Source of the DNA: Alphaproteobacteria bacterium
Lineage (GTDB): Bacteria > Pseudomonadota > Alphaproteobacteria > Micavibrionales > UBA1664
Reading direction: 5' to 3'
Assembly: GCA_018969935.1 (NCBI GenBank)
Contig: JAGWXJ010000005.1
Coordinates: forward strand, 1 to 31,248
Length of the DNA stretch: 31,248 nt
Shown: in pieces, positions 1 to 7,620 of the stretch
Layout of the letters: each line of letters opens with the position of its first letter
Numbering within the stretch: position 1 is the stretch's first letter
Notes under the pieces: generated by a model
Seen by the model: only the letters and a program-made list of their open reading frames with translations
The model's database searches: none
What the model was told of the DNA's origin: nothing
Made by a program: the position numbers and the translations under genes

Positions 1-713
1 TGGATATGTCCGAATACATGGAAAAACACTCGGTCGCCCGCCTTATCGGCGCACCTCCCGGCTACGTAGGCTACGATGAAGGCGGTGCCCTTACGGAAGC
101 GGTCCGCAGACGCCCGTATCAGGTCATCCTGTTCGATGAAGTCGAAAAGGCGCACCCCGATGTATTCAACGTACTCTTGCAGGTGCTTGATGATGGCCGC
201 CTTACGGATGGCCAAGGCCGCACGGTCGATTTCACCAACACGCTCCTCATCATGACGTCCAACATCGGCGCTGAACTGCTGGTCAATCTCAAGGACGGCG
301 AGGATGTAGAGAAGGCAAGGAAAGGCGTGATGGATGAAGTCCGCGCCCGTTTCAGGCCTGAATTCCTGAACAGGCTCGATGAAATCCTGCTCTTCCGCAG
401 GCTCGATAGGTCGCACATGGGCGCGATTGTCGATATCCAGCTCGCACGCCTCGGCAAACTGCTGGTGGACCGCAAAATCACGCTGGATGTTACACCCGAA
501 GCGCGGAATTTCCTGGCCGAAAAAGGGTATGACCCTGCCTACGGGGCAAGGCCCCTCAAGCGCGTCATCCAGACTTACGTACAAAACCCGCTGGCCGAAA
601 AACTGCTGCAGGGTGATGTGCTGGATGGCAGCACGGTTAAAATCGGCGCTGATAAGGAAAACCTGACCTTCACCCCGTCTGTGGGTAAATCTGGCAAAAC
701 CAAAGCCGCCTGA
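1..713 (+). CDS. clpB: ATP-dependent chaperone ClpB, C-terminal part (5' end outside window)
   Basis: This is the C-terminal part of ClpB, the cytoplasmic AAA+ disaggregase that works with DnaK to resolubilise heat-damaged proteins. The reading frame is open from base 3 (a GAT codon precedes the first ATG at 6), so the gene begins upstream of the window. The visible part is the second nucleotide-binding domain: the pore-loop motif GYVGYDEGG, Walker B VILFDEVEKAHPDVFN, the block LLQVLDDGRLTDGQGRTVDF, the arginine-finger segment FRPEFLNRLDE, and the C-terminal small domain with sensor-2 motif GARPLKR. The VDFTNT and LDDGRLTDGQG blocks favour ClpB over ClpA. It ends with a short Lys/Ala tail and a TGA stop. 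A long hairpin follows at 741-775. Confidence 0.95.
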   Translation, partial: DMSEYMEKHSVARLIGAPPGYVGYDEGGALTEAVRRRPYQVILFDEVEKAHPDVFNVLLQVLDDGRLTDGQGRTVDFTNTLLIMTSNIGAELLVNLKDGEDVEKARKGVMDEVRARFRPEFLNRLDEILLFRRLDRSHMGAIVDIQLARLGKLLVDRKITLDVTPEARNFLAEKGYDPAYGARPLKRVIQTYVQNPLAEKLLQGDVLDGSTVKIGADKENLTFTPSVGKSGKTKAA

Positions 714-740
714 TTGATTCGTTAATTTGGCCTCGTTAGG

Positions 741-775
741 CTGGCCCATCCGAAAAGTTCCAAAGGGTGGGCCAG
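741..775 (+). promoter_or_regulatory. Hairpin between clpB and the lipoprotein gene, covering its ribosome binding site
   Basis: CTGGCCCATCC (741-751) pairs with GGGTGGGCCAG (765-775) over 11 positions with one G-T wobble, leaving a 13-nt loop. The right arm ends directly before the ATG at 776 and contains part of the AAAGGG ribosome binding site (762-767). No T-run follows, so it is not a classical terminator. It could attenuate clpB read-through or mask the start of the next gene. Confidence 0.6.
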
Positions 776-1858
776 ATGCGCACGAAAATTCTTATTACTT
801 CAGCTTTTGCCACGCTTGCGCTTGCAGGCTGCGGCACTCTAGTTAATGGCGGTTCGCAAACCGTCGATGTCGTCGTCAAAGGCTCGCCGACAGCGTTTTG
901 CGATATCACCACAAGCGTCTTCCGCAATTCTGGCCATTTCCCCAACAAGGTAACGCTGGAGCGTTCGCGCGAGCCTCTTACCCTCGATTGCCGTGGCGAA
1001 CAAAACCGCCACACCAAATTCCAGATCCCCGCAATCGCCCAATCCCGTGAAACGGCTGGCGGCAACGTGGCCAATGGCACGACAATTTTTGGTGCTGGGT
1101 ATGATTTGCTCTCCGGCGGCGCGTGGGGTTACCCCGATCCGCTCGTCATTGATTTCCGCAATGGCGATGAAATGCCCTCAAAAGTTGATTGGCCGGCCGA
1201 CACGGTGGATGCAGCGGCAGTAGCCCCTGTTGCCATCGAAAAACCGACACCGCTGCGCATGCAGCCCGTGATGGACGAGGAAATAAACCCTGGCGTCAAA
1301 CCGGGCGCTACGGCAGTCCCGAAGAAGCTTGATACAAGCACCATGGCACGCATGTCGCCCGTAGTATCGCCGGAAGATGATCCGGCAGTACAAAAAGCCC
1401 GCGCCGAGGAAAAAGCAAAAGCTGCCGCCGAAGCCAAAAAGAAAGCCAAGGCAAAAGCTAAAGCCAAGGCCGCAGCCAAGAAAAAAGCCGAGGAAGAAGC
1501 AAAGGCAAAAGCAGCAGCAGCCGAGGCTACTGAGGCATCTGCTCCAGCAACTCCTGCCGTCACTACGACTACAACGGGGTCAAAACCGGCTGAAACCCTG
1601 CCCGAGGTCAAGGATGAGGCTCCGCCCGCAGCTTCAACGCCTGCGCCAGCCGCCTCTACGGATGCGGCAGCGCCTGCAGCTGAAGCCCCCAAATCTGAGC
1701 CTGCCAAGCCGGTTATCGAGAACGCGCCGGTCATCGAAAACGCACCCGCAGCACCAAAAACGGATGCAAAAAAGACTGAAGATAAAAAAGAAGGTGCCGC
1801 CACAACGGGCGGCACCAATTCCGATATGGATAAGTACCTTTCGGGTACAGCCCAGTAG
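776..1858 (+). CDS. Putative lipoprotein with Ala/Lys/Pro-rich tail
   Basis: The function is unknown. The N-terminus is a typical lipoprotein signal: MRTK, a hydrophobic stretch, then the lipobox LALAGC. The mature protein would start at the Cys and continue GTLVNGGSQTV, which resembles small Gram-negative lipoproteins beginning CGT-(I/L)-(V/I)-NG. The ATG at 776 is preferred over a GTG at 767 because AAAGGG lies 8 bases upstream of it. Residues from about 55 to 125 look globular, with two Cys. From about residue 195 the chain becomes low-complexity: a Lys/Ala-rich, probably helical stretch, then Pro/Ala/Thr-rich sequence with a tandem VIENAP repeat. Such tails often span the periplasm or contact peptidoglycan, but that is inference. 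It converges on the next gene with only 6 bp between stops. Confidence 0.75.
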   Translation: MRTKILITSAFATLALAGCGTLVNGGSQTVDVVVKGSPTAFCDITTSVFRNSGHFPNKVTLERSREPLTLDCRGEQNRHTKFQIPAIAQSRETAGGNVANGTTIFGAGYDLLSGGAWGYPDPLVIDFRNGDEMPSKVDWPADTVDAAAVAPVAIEKPTPLRMQPVMDEEINPGVKPGATAVPKKLDTSTMARMSPVVSPEDDPAVQKARAEEKAKAAAEAKKKAKAKAKAKAAAKKKAEEEAKAKAAAAEATEASAPATPAVTTTTTGSKPAETLPEVKDEAPPAASTPAPAASTDAAAPAAEAPKSEPAKPVIENAPVIENAPAAPKTDAKKTEDKKEGAATTGGTNSDMDKYLSGTAQ

Positions 1859-1864
1859 GGCTGT

Positions 1865-2848
1865 CTAGCCTGCACGCAGGCGTAGGCTTGCTGTAGGCAC
1901 CACAAGGTTCCTGTATGCAGCAAGGTGCGGCGCCAAAAGCGCCGCAAATTGTTTTGACTTGAATAATGCTTGGCGTTCGGCGCGCACGGCAGGGTCGAAG
2001 TCATAGACATAGTTGATCATCGCGCCCGCGCCACCACGGCCGTCATTGCTTTCGGGTGTATTGGCGCGCAGCTTGACGTCACCAAACATGACGCCGTTTC
2101 CGCCATGGAAACGTTCAACAGGGTCGCGCCCCGTTTCAAGGTGGCTGACAGCCAGCGTAATGATTTGTTCGTCCGTCATTTTGGAGAAATCGAGATCAGG
2201 GAAAGCGGCGCAGAAGCTACGGAAGGGAGAAAGGGTGGAAGCCCAGATGTTTTCAGGCAATTGCCCTTGCATGATGCGCTTGCCAACAAACGGGAACAGC
2301 ATATTGATCAACCGCTCGCCCGAACCTTTCAAAAGGTGCGTTTTCGTGCCCGGCAGCATCATCGAGCAGATGGAATAGAAAATAAGCGCGCTAACAGCCT
2401 CGCTAACAGCGGCCATACGCTGGTCAATAATGTGCGGGATATTACCGGGCAAATCCTTGGGGCTGGCAATCGCGCCGGTGTGCTTATAAACGTAAATCGC
2501 CGCCAGAATTTCGGGTACGCGGCTGGTGGTATAAGGGTTCACAAGCGCGATAGCTGTCTTTTGGGTATCGCTACGGCCGGTGCGCAGCTCACGCAGGCGC
2601 TCTACACTTTCGGTGCCTTTGTCATGCACGGTATCGTTCCCGACAAGCTGTTCCAGCATTTTGGTATGGTCTGGGTCGATTTCGACAAGTTGCAGGTACC
2701 CGTCCAGAATGCTGTTGATGTTGTTCAGTTCCAGCGCAAGCTTCTGGCGCGTGGGTGCGTCAATACCGTTGGCGGATTGCACGCCCACAATCTCGCGGTG
2801 GCGCTCAAGCAGTTTGGTAACCGTGGCAGCGCGGCTGTTGAAAAACAT
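1865..2848 (-). CDS. Hypothetical protein, 327 aa
   Basis: I do not recognise this family. The start is supported by a good ribosome binding site (GGGGAGA) before the ATG at 2848. The protein has no signal peptide. It is mostly helical in character, with a hydrophobic stretch around residues 165-180 (SALIFYSICSMMLPG) that could be a buried helix or a weak membrane segment. A Gly/Asn-rich segment (FHGGNGVMFGDV, then SNDGRGGAGAM) sits near residue 245-280. It is divergent from the gene at 3031, with a 182-bp intergenic region between them. Confidence 0.7.
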   Translation of the reverse strand: MFFNSRAATVTKLLERHREIVGVQSANGIDAPTRQKLALELNNINSILDGYLQLVEIDPDHTKMLEQLVGNDTVHDKGTESVERLRELRTGRSDTQKTAIALVNPYTTSRVPEILAAIYVYKHTGAIASPKDLPGNIPHIIDQRMAAVSEAVSALIFYSICSMMLPGTKTHLLKGSGERLINMLFPFVGKRIMQGQLPENIWASTLSPFRSFCAAFPDLDFSKMTDEQIITLAVSHLETGRDPVERFHGGNGVMFGDVKLRANTPESNDGRGGAGAMINYVYDFDPAVRAERQALFKSKQFAALLAPHLAAYRNLVVPTASLRLRAG

Positions 2849-3030
2849 TGGTATCTCCCCATTTTTTTATAAGCAGCATATCTATTAAGCATTTCAATAA
2901 CTTCATGCAAGAACTGTGAGCAATCGACAGGCGGCGGTGCACAACGGAAATTGGCCATTTTTACCCAAAACTTGCGTTTAACAAGACAATTAGTTATGTT
3001 AAACAAAATTTACGACAAAAAAGGACCGCC
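2849..3030. promoter_or_regulatory. Divergent intergenic region
   Basis: This AT-rich 182-bp gap separates two divergently transcribed genes of unknown function and must hold promoters for both. On the plus strand the gene at 3031 has a clear AAAAAGGA ribosome binding site. I see no certain -10/-35 pair, terminator or RNA gene. Confidence 0.4.
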
Positions 3031-4095
3031 ATGACCCAAGTAACGCCCCTCGAAGCCGCCAAGTCGGATATCCAGCTCATCCTTGCAAAGCAGGCTGAAA
3101 TTGCAGCCGCTGAAAAAGCGATAAAAAATATCGAAGAAATCTCGCAAAAATTCGGCCCGCGTGGCAAAGGCTGGCGCTCGCTTGTGTATCAGGCAAAAGA
3201 CAACAGCTGGGGTGAATACTGGAAGCAAAAGAAATCCAGCCTCAACTGGCGTTTTACGGCAGTTGTGGATGTCCAGAATGAAAAGCACGTCACGGTAAGG
3301 GATAGCAGCGAGGCTATTGTTGCCGCCCGTGCAGCCCAGTCAAAAGCGTTTGATCGTGTTCTCGGTTACGTATTTGCCGAAGGCGATTTTGCGGAACGTT
3401 ACAAGGCCATTCAGGCTAAGACAGCCGCGAATGAGGCGCTGGCCAACCGCATCGTAAAACTCCAGAAGCTGGCAAAAGCCTATCTCGATGGCAAATCGAT
3501 GATGGCAGCGCCCACAAGCCTTCAGGCAACAGGCTCTATGGCTGGTGCTGCGGCTGAAGGCTACGGCGCAACGTCAGCGGTTCTTGGTGCGGCTACAGGC
3601 GCTGATGCCGATGATATTTTCGTATCCCTTGGCATTATGCTTCTCGGTTCTGCTGCCAGAAATTCCTCGAAGCCTGATTTGGTACCCGTACGCATTGACT
3701 ACCTTGAAGTGGTATCCGAGGCGCGCAGCATCCTGAAAGAACTGGGCGAGCCTGAAATCGATGCAGAAGGCAAAACCCTTGGCCTCACGCACATGAATGA
3801 TCCGAAAAAAATGAAGGGCCAGTTCTACGCTATGGTTGAGGCACTGTCCAAAAAAGCAATGCAGGTATCTGCCAACCAGTCACAGGTAATGGCCGATAAA
3901 GTAAGCCTCTCTCTGGAAGGTCTTCGCAGTGGCGCCCTTGGTGCTGCAGGCATCGAGGCCGAACCGAAACAGATGGCCCGGATTGCCGATCTGCTGCTTG
4001 CCACCCGCGAGCGTCACCTCAAGGTTATCGACGTGATTAAAGGTTACCAGTCCTACACGGGCACGGCACCTGCACCAGCCACGCCTAAACTTTAA
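3031..4095 (+). CDS. Hypothetical protein, 354 aa
   Basis: I do not recognise this family. The ATG follows the ribosome binding site AAAAAGGA. Residues 1-50 and about 95-155 are rich in Ala, Lys, Glu and Gln and probably form coiled-coil helices. A short aromatic-rich block follows the first helix (GWRSLVYQAKDNSWGEYW). In the middle, around residues 165-212, is a Gly/Ala-rich hydrophobic segment ending in DDIFVSLGIMLLGSAA. It could be a membrane-associating or glycine-zipper-like helix. The C-terminal half is again helical and ends in a Pro/Ala-rich tail. There is no signal peptide. A strong terminator follows 18 bp after the stop, so this looks like a single-gene unit. Confidence 0.75.
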   Translation: MTQVTPLEAAKSDIQLILAKQAEIAAAEKAIKNIEEISQKFGPRGKGWRSLVYQAKDNSWGEYWKQKKSSLNWRFTAVVDVQNEKHVTVRDSSEAIVAARAAQSKAFDRVLGYVFAEGDFAERYKAIQAKTAANEALANRIVKLQKLAKAYLDGKSMMAAPTSLQATGSMAGAAAEGYGATSAVLGAATGADADDIFVSLGIMLLGSAARNSSKPDLVPVRIDYLEVVSEARSILKELGEPEIDAEGKTLGLTHMNDPKKMKGQFYAMVEALSKKAMQVSANQSQVMADKVSLSLEGLRSGALGAAGIEAEPKQMARIADLLLATRERHLKVIDVIKGYQSYTGTAPAPATPKL

Positions 4096-4113
4096 TTGAA
4101 AAAGAAATTCGCT

Positions 4114-4143
4114 AAAAAGCCACGCCCTCGCGTGGCTTTTTTT
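4114..4143. terminator. Bidirectional rho-independent terminator
   Basis: GCCACGC (4119-4125) and GCGTGGC (4130-4136) form a perfect 7-bp stem with a CCTC loop. The stem is flanked by AAAAA on the left and seven T on the right, so it can work in both directions. It ends the plus-strand gene at 3031 and the minus-strand gene run finishing at 4155. Confidence 0.9.
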
Positions 4144-4154
4144 ATGTACGAGGC

Positions 4155-4799
4155 TTAGCTGATTCCAAGCTTGGCTCGGCCCCAGTTCTGGGTACGTGTG
4201 TAGTCGGCTTTCTGGGCGTGGGTGTGTCCTTGGCAGGTGCCGCGCATATCGGCAACCATGTGGGCAAGGGCGGCCATGCCCTTTTCATCCAGCGTAACCA
4301 GCTTCAGCCCGCGCCAGATCGTCTGCATTTCGCTCCTCACATCCGCGCCCGAGAAAGCAACGCGCAGGAAAACCTGCCCGCTCGCCTTGCGGTCTGTATA
4401 CACCATGGTGCGCCCGCCCGCGCAGCACCCGAATTTGATGGACAAGGCGGCATCGGCTTCGCTGCCCCTCAACAGCGCCTCGGGCGTCACCACGATAATT
4501 CCCGTTTTTACCTCTTTGATAACGTTGCACTGTAACGCAAGCATGTTGGTGGCATCGTAGGGGGCTTCGGGGTTCACGAACATGTAATAGCGCTTCAGCA
4601 CACCATCGAGCGGCGTCTGGAAGTATGGTCGGCCATCAGGCGCCTTTACGGGCGCATACGGATACTTTTCGCTAGATACAAGTACAGTGCGCGCAACATC
4701 GACGGGCAAGAGCGCTGTCGATGACAGGCGCGCGAGTGCCTCCACATTGCCGTCATGCGGCATCAGCACGGCTTCAAAATTTGGGGCTAATTCGGTCAT
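4155..4799 (-). CDS. Hypothetical protein, 214 aa
   Basis: No family is recognised. The ATG at 4799 is preceded by a strong AAAGGAG ribosome binding site. The protein is soluble in character, without signal peptide or membrane segments. It has a Cys pair (KFGCCAGGRT) near residue 125, a further Cys in LALQCNV, and a late CQGHTHAQ stretch that could bind metal, although nothing proves this. It lies 18 bp downstream of the 624-aa gene, so the two are probably co-transcribed. It is the last gene before the terminator at 4114-4143. Confidence 0.7.
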   Translation of the reverse strand: MTELAPNFEAVLMPHDGNVEALARLSSTALLPVDVARTVLVSSEKYPYAPVKAPDGRPYFQTPLDGVLKRYYMFVNPEAPYDATNMLALQCNVIKEVKTGIIVVTPEALLRGSEADAALSIKFGCCAGGRTMVYTDRKASGQVFLRVAFSGADVRSEMQTIWRGLKLVTLDEKGMAALAHMVADMRGTCQGHTHAQKADYTRTQNWGRAKLGIS

Positions 4800-4817
4800 T
4801 GTTTATTCTCCTTTTGG

Positions 4818-6692
4818 TCAAGATGGTCTGTATGTTCGTTTGGGGCGGTGCGGTACGCTGGCCTCGGGCTCGATGGCAATGACTTTCAATTCAGCGGTAT
4901 CCTGTACAGTCACGGTGCCATGGGGCAGGTGGTTGCAATTTGGCCCGCACACGTGGTTGAAGCTGTTTGTGGTTGTGGTGTTAAGGGCATCCAGCAAGGC
5001 GCGGGTATCCGCTTCCCATCTGGTAGATTCCTGCGCCTTGGGTGCAATGGCCGCAAGCTCGCGGTCCAGCGCGGCATGGCCTTTGATGTTCGCGTCTACT
5101 TCCAGCCGGCTTGCAGTGCCCACAATCTTGCCGCTGCTGTCGGTGAAATGGATGCTGCCATCAGCCTTGCTCGTGGCTGCTGCGGTTGTCACGGCACCTG
5201 CTTGTGTGGCTGTGTTGCTGGCAGCCGCAAATTTCGGCTTGCAGCAATCCATCAGGCTGCCATCGGCATTTCGCTTGGGCACGTCACTCGGGGCTTTTGG
5301 ATGTCCTTGAGGGGCCTCTCCGTGCGGTATTTGCGTTCTGGCAATGGCCTGCAAGGTTTCGCGCTGTGTGGCCGCAACAGCCAGTGGTTGCCTGACAACG
5401 GCGCGTGCCAGTATTTCCTGCCCTTTGGGGTTTTCAAGGATGCGCGTCATTTGCGCAAGGGCAGGCAAGGCAATCGCAGAGGGCACGGCATGCAGCGCCT
5501 TTTGTAAAAGGGGCTTGATGATGGCGTGGTATTGCGCTGGCGGGGCCGCCGCAATCACGATACTGGCCGCTGCAGGTAGAATTTTATCGGCAAACACGGG
5601 CGGTAACGTCTGCGCTTGGGTTGCTAACGTACTGACGCGCGCGGTAAGTGCTGCTACCGCGCCATGCATGGGTGCGGCCCTCGTGCTTTTTTTCAGTATG
5701 GCCCTGACATCCCGCAAAATCGCCGCCATCTCGCGCCGCTGTGTGGGCGTAAATGCGGTACGCTCACGTGCTGCCTGCCTGATGCCAAGCGCGAGGGTCT
5801 TCAAGGCCTTTATGGGGGCGGGCCTGTTGTCATTTCCTGCAACGGGGCTTCGCGCGGGTGTGGTGCGGGATGTCAAAAGCAAAGGCGCCCGCAGCATTAC
5901 CCTGAAAATGGATGGCAGGGCAGGGCTGGCTGCAATCCGCGCAACCAGTTGCCGGATTTGTGCTTCCAGCCGGTGGAGCTGCGCCTTGATAGCGGCAGGC
6001 GCGTTCTGCGTGGCCGCAATCGTCCCGCGCAACTGCGCAGCCTCGGCCATCTGGTGAAGCGCTTTCATCACCATAGGGGGCGCTTCACCAGCCCTTATGG
6101 CCTTGATCATTTCGGCAATTTCGGTCTTGGAAAACCCTGCACCCTCAAGGATGGCAGGTAATCGCAATAGCAGACTGTCCAGCGCCTTCATGTCGCTCCG
6201 CCGGTCCGTACCCATATAAACCAGCAACCGCCGCTTGCGCCCGCTTTCAAAATAGGCCTTGAGATCGGTAATATTCACCGATGTCATGAGAGTGCCGTAA
6301 ATGGTCGATCTTTGTATGACCTTTGAAAAATCCGTACCCGTGCTTTGCAGGCCGTCATAAACGCTGATCTGGCAGGGCTCGTAGTCAGGCAACTCCGGCA
6401 TGGTGTCCGATATCACAAGTCGCAAGTACATCGCGCTTGAGGCTGCACTTCTTGCAAAATGCTCAAGTTTTCTTTCAAGTTCGGCCGCAAGTGCCGTGCC
6501 TGTGCCAAGCCGCAAATCAAGCTCTGCCAGCACCGCTTCAAGTACATCGTAGGCGTGCCCCGTATGCTCTGTATCAAAAGTCCGCCCCTGTTCCGCCTGT
6601 AATATGAGCCGCCGTACATCAGTTGCCAGTGTGCCGTTGCCGCCGGGCAAAGGCTGGAGATCCTGACTTGTTATTGCATTGGATACATTCAT
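4818..6692 (-). CDS. Hypothetical large Ala-rich protein with C-terminal Cys/His motif, 624 aa
   Basis: No family is recognised. The first about 220 residues look globular and contain a conserved-looking core (LRLVISDTMPELPDYEPCQ, then LLVYMGTDRR). The middle (about 220-450) is very rich in Ala, Leu, Arg and Pro and probably forms long helices. The C-terminal quarter contains two Cys/His clusters: DCCKPKF, and near the end HVCGPNCNHLPHG. The second resembles a small zinc- or metal-binding site (H-x-C-x3-C-x-H). It has no signal peptide. No ribosome binding site precedes the ATG, although a TATAAT element lies 14 bases upstream, so a very short leader is possible. The next gene follows 18 bp downstream. 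Confidence 0.7.
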   Translation of the reverse strand: MNVSNAITSQDLQPLPGGNGTLATDVRRLILQAEQGRTFDTEHTGHAYDVLEAVLAELDLRLGTGTALAAELERKLEHFARSAASSAMYLRLVISDTMPELPDYEPCQISVYDGLQSTGTDFSKVIQRSTIYGTLMTSVNITDLKAYFESGRKRRLLVYMGTDRRSDMKALDSLLLRLPAILEGAGFSKTEIAEMIKAIRAGEAPPMVMKALHQMAEAAQLRGTIAATQNAPAAIKAQLHRLEAQIRQLVARIAASPALPSIFRVMLRAPLLLTSRTTPARSPVAGNDNRPAPIKALKTLALGIRQAARERTAFTPTQRREMAAILRDVRAILKKSTRAAPMHGAVAALTARVSTLATQAQTLPPVFADKILPAAASIVIAAAPPAQYHAIIKPLLQKALHAVPSAIALPALAQMTRILENPKGQEILARAVVRQPLAVAATQRETLQAIARTQIPHGEAPQGHPKAPSDVPKRNADGSLMDCCKPKFAAASNTATQAGAVTTAAATSKADGSIHFTDSSGKIVGTASRLEVDANIKGHAALDRELAAIAPKAQESTRWEADTRALLDALNTTTTNSFNHVCGPNCNHLPHGTVTVQDTAELKVIAIEPEASVPHRPKRTYRPS

Positions 6693-6701
6693 GTTAAAAC
6701 C

Positions 6702-6714
6702 GTTATATTATAAC
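6702..6714 (-). promoter_or_regulatory. Likely -10 element within an AT palindrome, upstream of the 624-aa gene
   Basis: GTTATA-T-TATAAC is a perfect inverted repeat with a one-base centre. Read on the minus strand it contains a consensus TATAAT (6712 to 6707), ending 14 bases before the ATG at 6692. A start point about 6 bases after the -10 would give a leader of about 8 bases, in line with the missing ribosome binding site. The -35 region is weak. The palindrome may also be a regulator site. Confidence 0.45.
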
Positions 6715-6731
6715 ATAACAGATTGCAAGAG

Positions 6732-7169
6732 CTAACGGGGGGCGCAAAAGGCCTGCAAAAAGCCCTGTGCGGTCCATACGGGCAGCCCGCTGGCTTTTGC
6801 GTCATCAAGGTATTTGACGCGGTCCTCGATGCTTATGGGGTCGTTCCTGCTATTCAATGCCGCAACAGCCGCAAAGCCGAACAGGGCCACAGCCGCACCC
6901 TTGATAACCCGTACACGCCGTGTTTCGCCCCATAACAGGCAACACGCCTCGCGCGATGGCCTCAAACCGTAATAGGCAGCGGCGGCTGCCGCAGTTAGCA
7001 AGGCTCCGCCTGCAATGAATGTGGCGCTGGTGGCAAGGCTCGCGCCGGCCCCCGCGCTCACGAACAGGGGTGTAAGGGCGGCTAGGCAGCCGATATGGGG
7101 CACTGCAAGCGCTATGGTGGCGCCAGCAGCCCCGCCCGCAACGCGGGCAAAAATATCCGTGATTTTCAA
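6732..7169 (-). CDS. Small hypothetical membrane protein, 145 aa
   Basis: No named family is recognised. The start codon is TTG at 7169, supported by a near-perfect AAGGAG ribosome binding site 6 bases upstream. Hydrophobic segments lie at about residues 10-40 (GAAGATIALAVPHIGCLAAL), 43-66 (the Ala-rich ATFIAGGALLTAAAAAAYYG) and 88-105 (IKGAAVALFGFAAVAAL), which suggests three membrane helices. A short soluble C-terminal tail follows. It sits between the DUF2946-like gene (37 bp upstream) and the 624-aa gene (39 bp downstream), all on the same strand. Confidence 0.65.
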   Translation of the reverse strand: MKITDIFARVAGGAAGATIALAVPHIGCLAALTPLFVSAGAGASLATSATFIAGGALLTAAAAAAYYGLRPSREACCLLWGETRRVRVIKGAAVALFGFAAVAALNSRNDPISIEDRVKYLDDAKASGLPVWTAQGFLQAFCAPR

Positions 7170-7206
7170 AAGATACTCCTTCTATGCGTGTACGAAAAAA
7201 TGTTCG

Positions 7207-7602
7207 TCAGGCAATAGAAGGCGGTGCGCGGGATGCGTGGGCTTGTACGGCGTATGCTTCAAGTGCGCCGTGACTCGCCCACAAGGGGTTGGCGGCAAGG
7301 TGGAATTGGGGCAAGGCCGCTTGTGCTGCTTGCGGTACCGAAGCACCCGCATTGAAAGAGAATCCGCAGTAAAGCGGCGTATGCTTGGTCTGTTTGTCTT
7401 TTAACGGAATATCGGTATCGGGTATATGCGCATACCCGTCATAACCGGCACAAATGGTAAGGGTAGGGCTATCGCCTTTGGCTGAAAAATCCGGCATGAA
7501 GCCAACGGGGATAAGGGCGCGGAATACAAGCGCCATAACCGCGAGGTTGAAGAAAACCTCGCGCCAGAAACCACGAGGGATGGCAAGGCGCGTTAAAGTC
7601 AC
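7207..7602 (-). CDS. DUF2946-like protein, 131 aa
   Basis: The protein resembles the DUF2946 family of small membrane-anchored proteins, whose biochemical role is not established. The signs are an N-terminal hydrophobic helix (about residues 13-33), the segment FRALIPVGFMPDF, a following LTICAGYDG motif with its conserved Cys, and a later YCGFSFNAG Cys motif. A His/Pro-containing stretch lies between the two Cys motifs. The start is a GTG at 7602 with GGAAAG a few bases upstream. It lies 18 bp downstream of the methyltransferase gene and probably belongs to the same transcript. Confidence 0.6.
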   Translation of the reverse strand: MTLTRLAIPRGFWREVFFNLAVMALVFRALIPVGFMPDFSAKGDSPTLTICAGYDGYAHIPDTDIPLKDKQTKHTPLYCGFSFNAGASVPQAAQAALPQFHLAANPLWASHGALEAYAVQAHASRAPPSIA

Positions 7603-7620
7603 GCGCTATACTTTCCACGT

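Noticed and set aside
1129..2010. 293-aa minus-strand open frame opposite the lipoprotein gene
   Set aside because: Its Ala/Ser/Val-rich sequence is the reverse-strand shadow of the Ala/Lys-rich tail.
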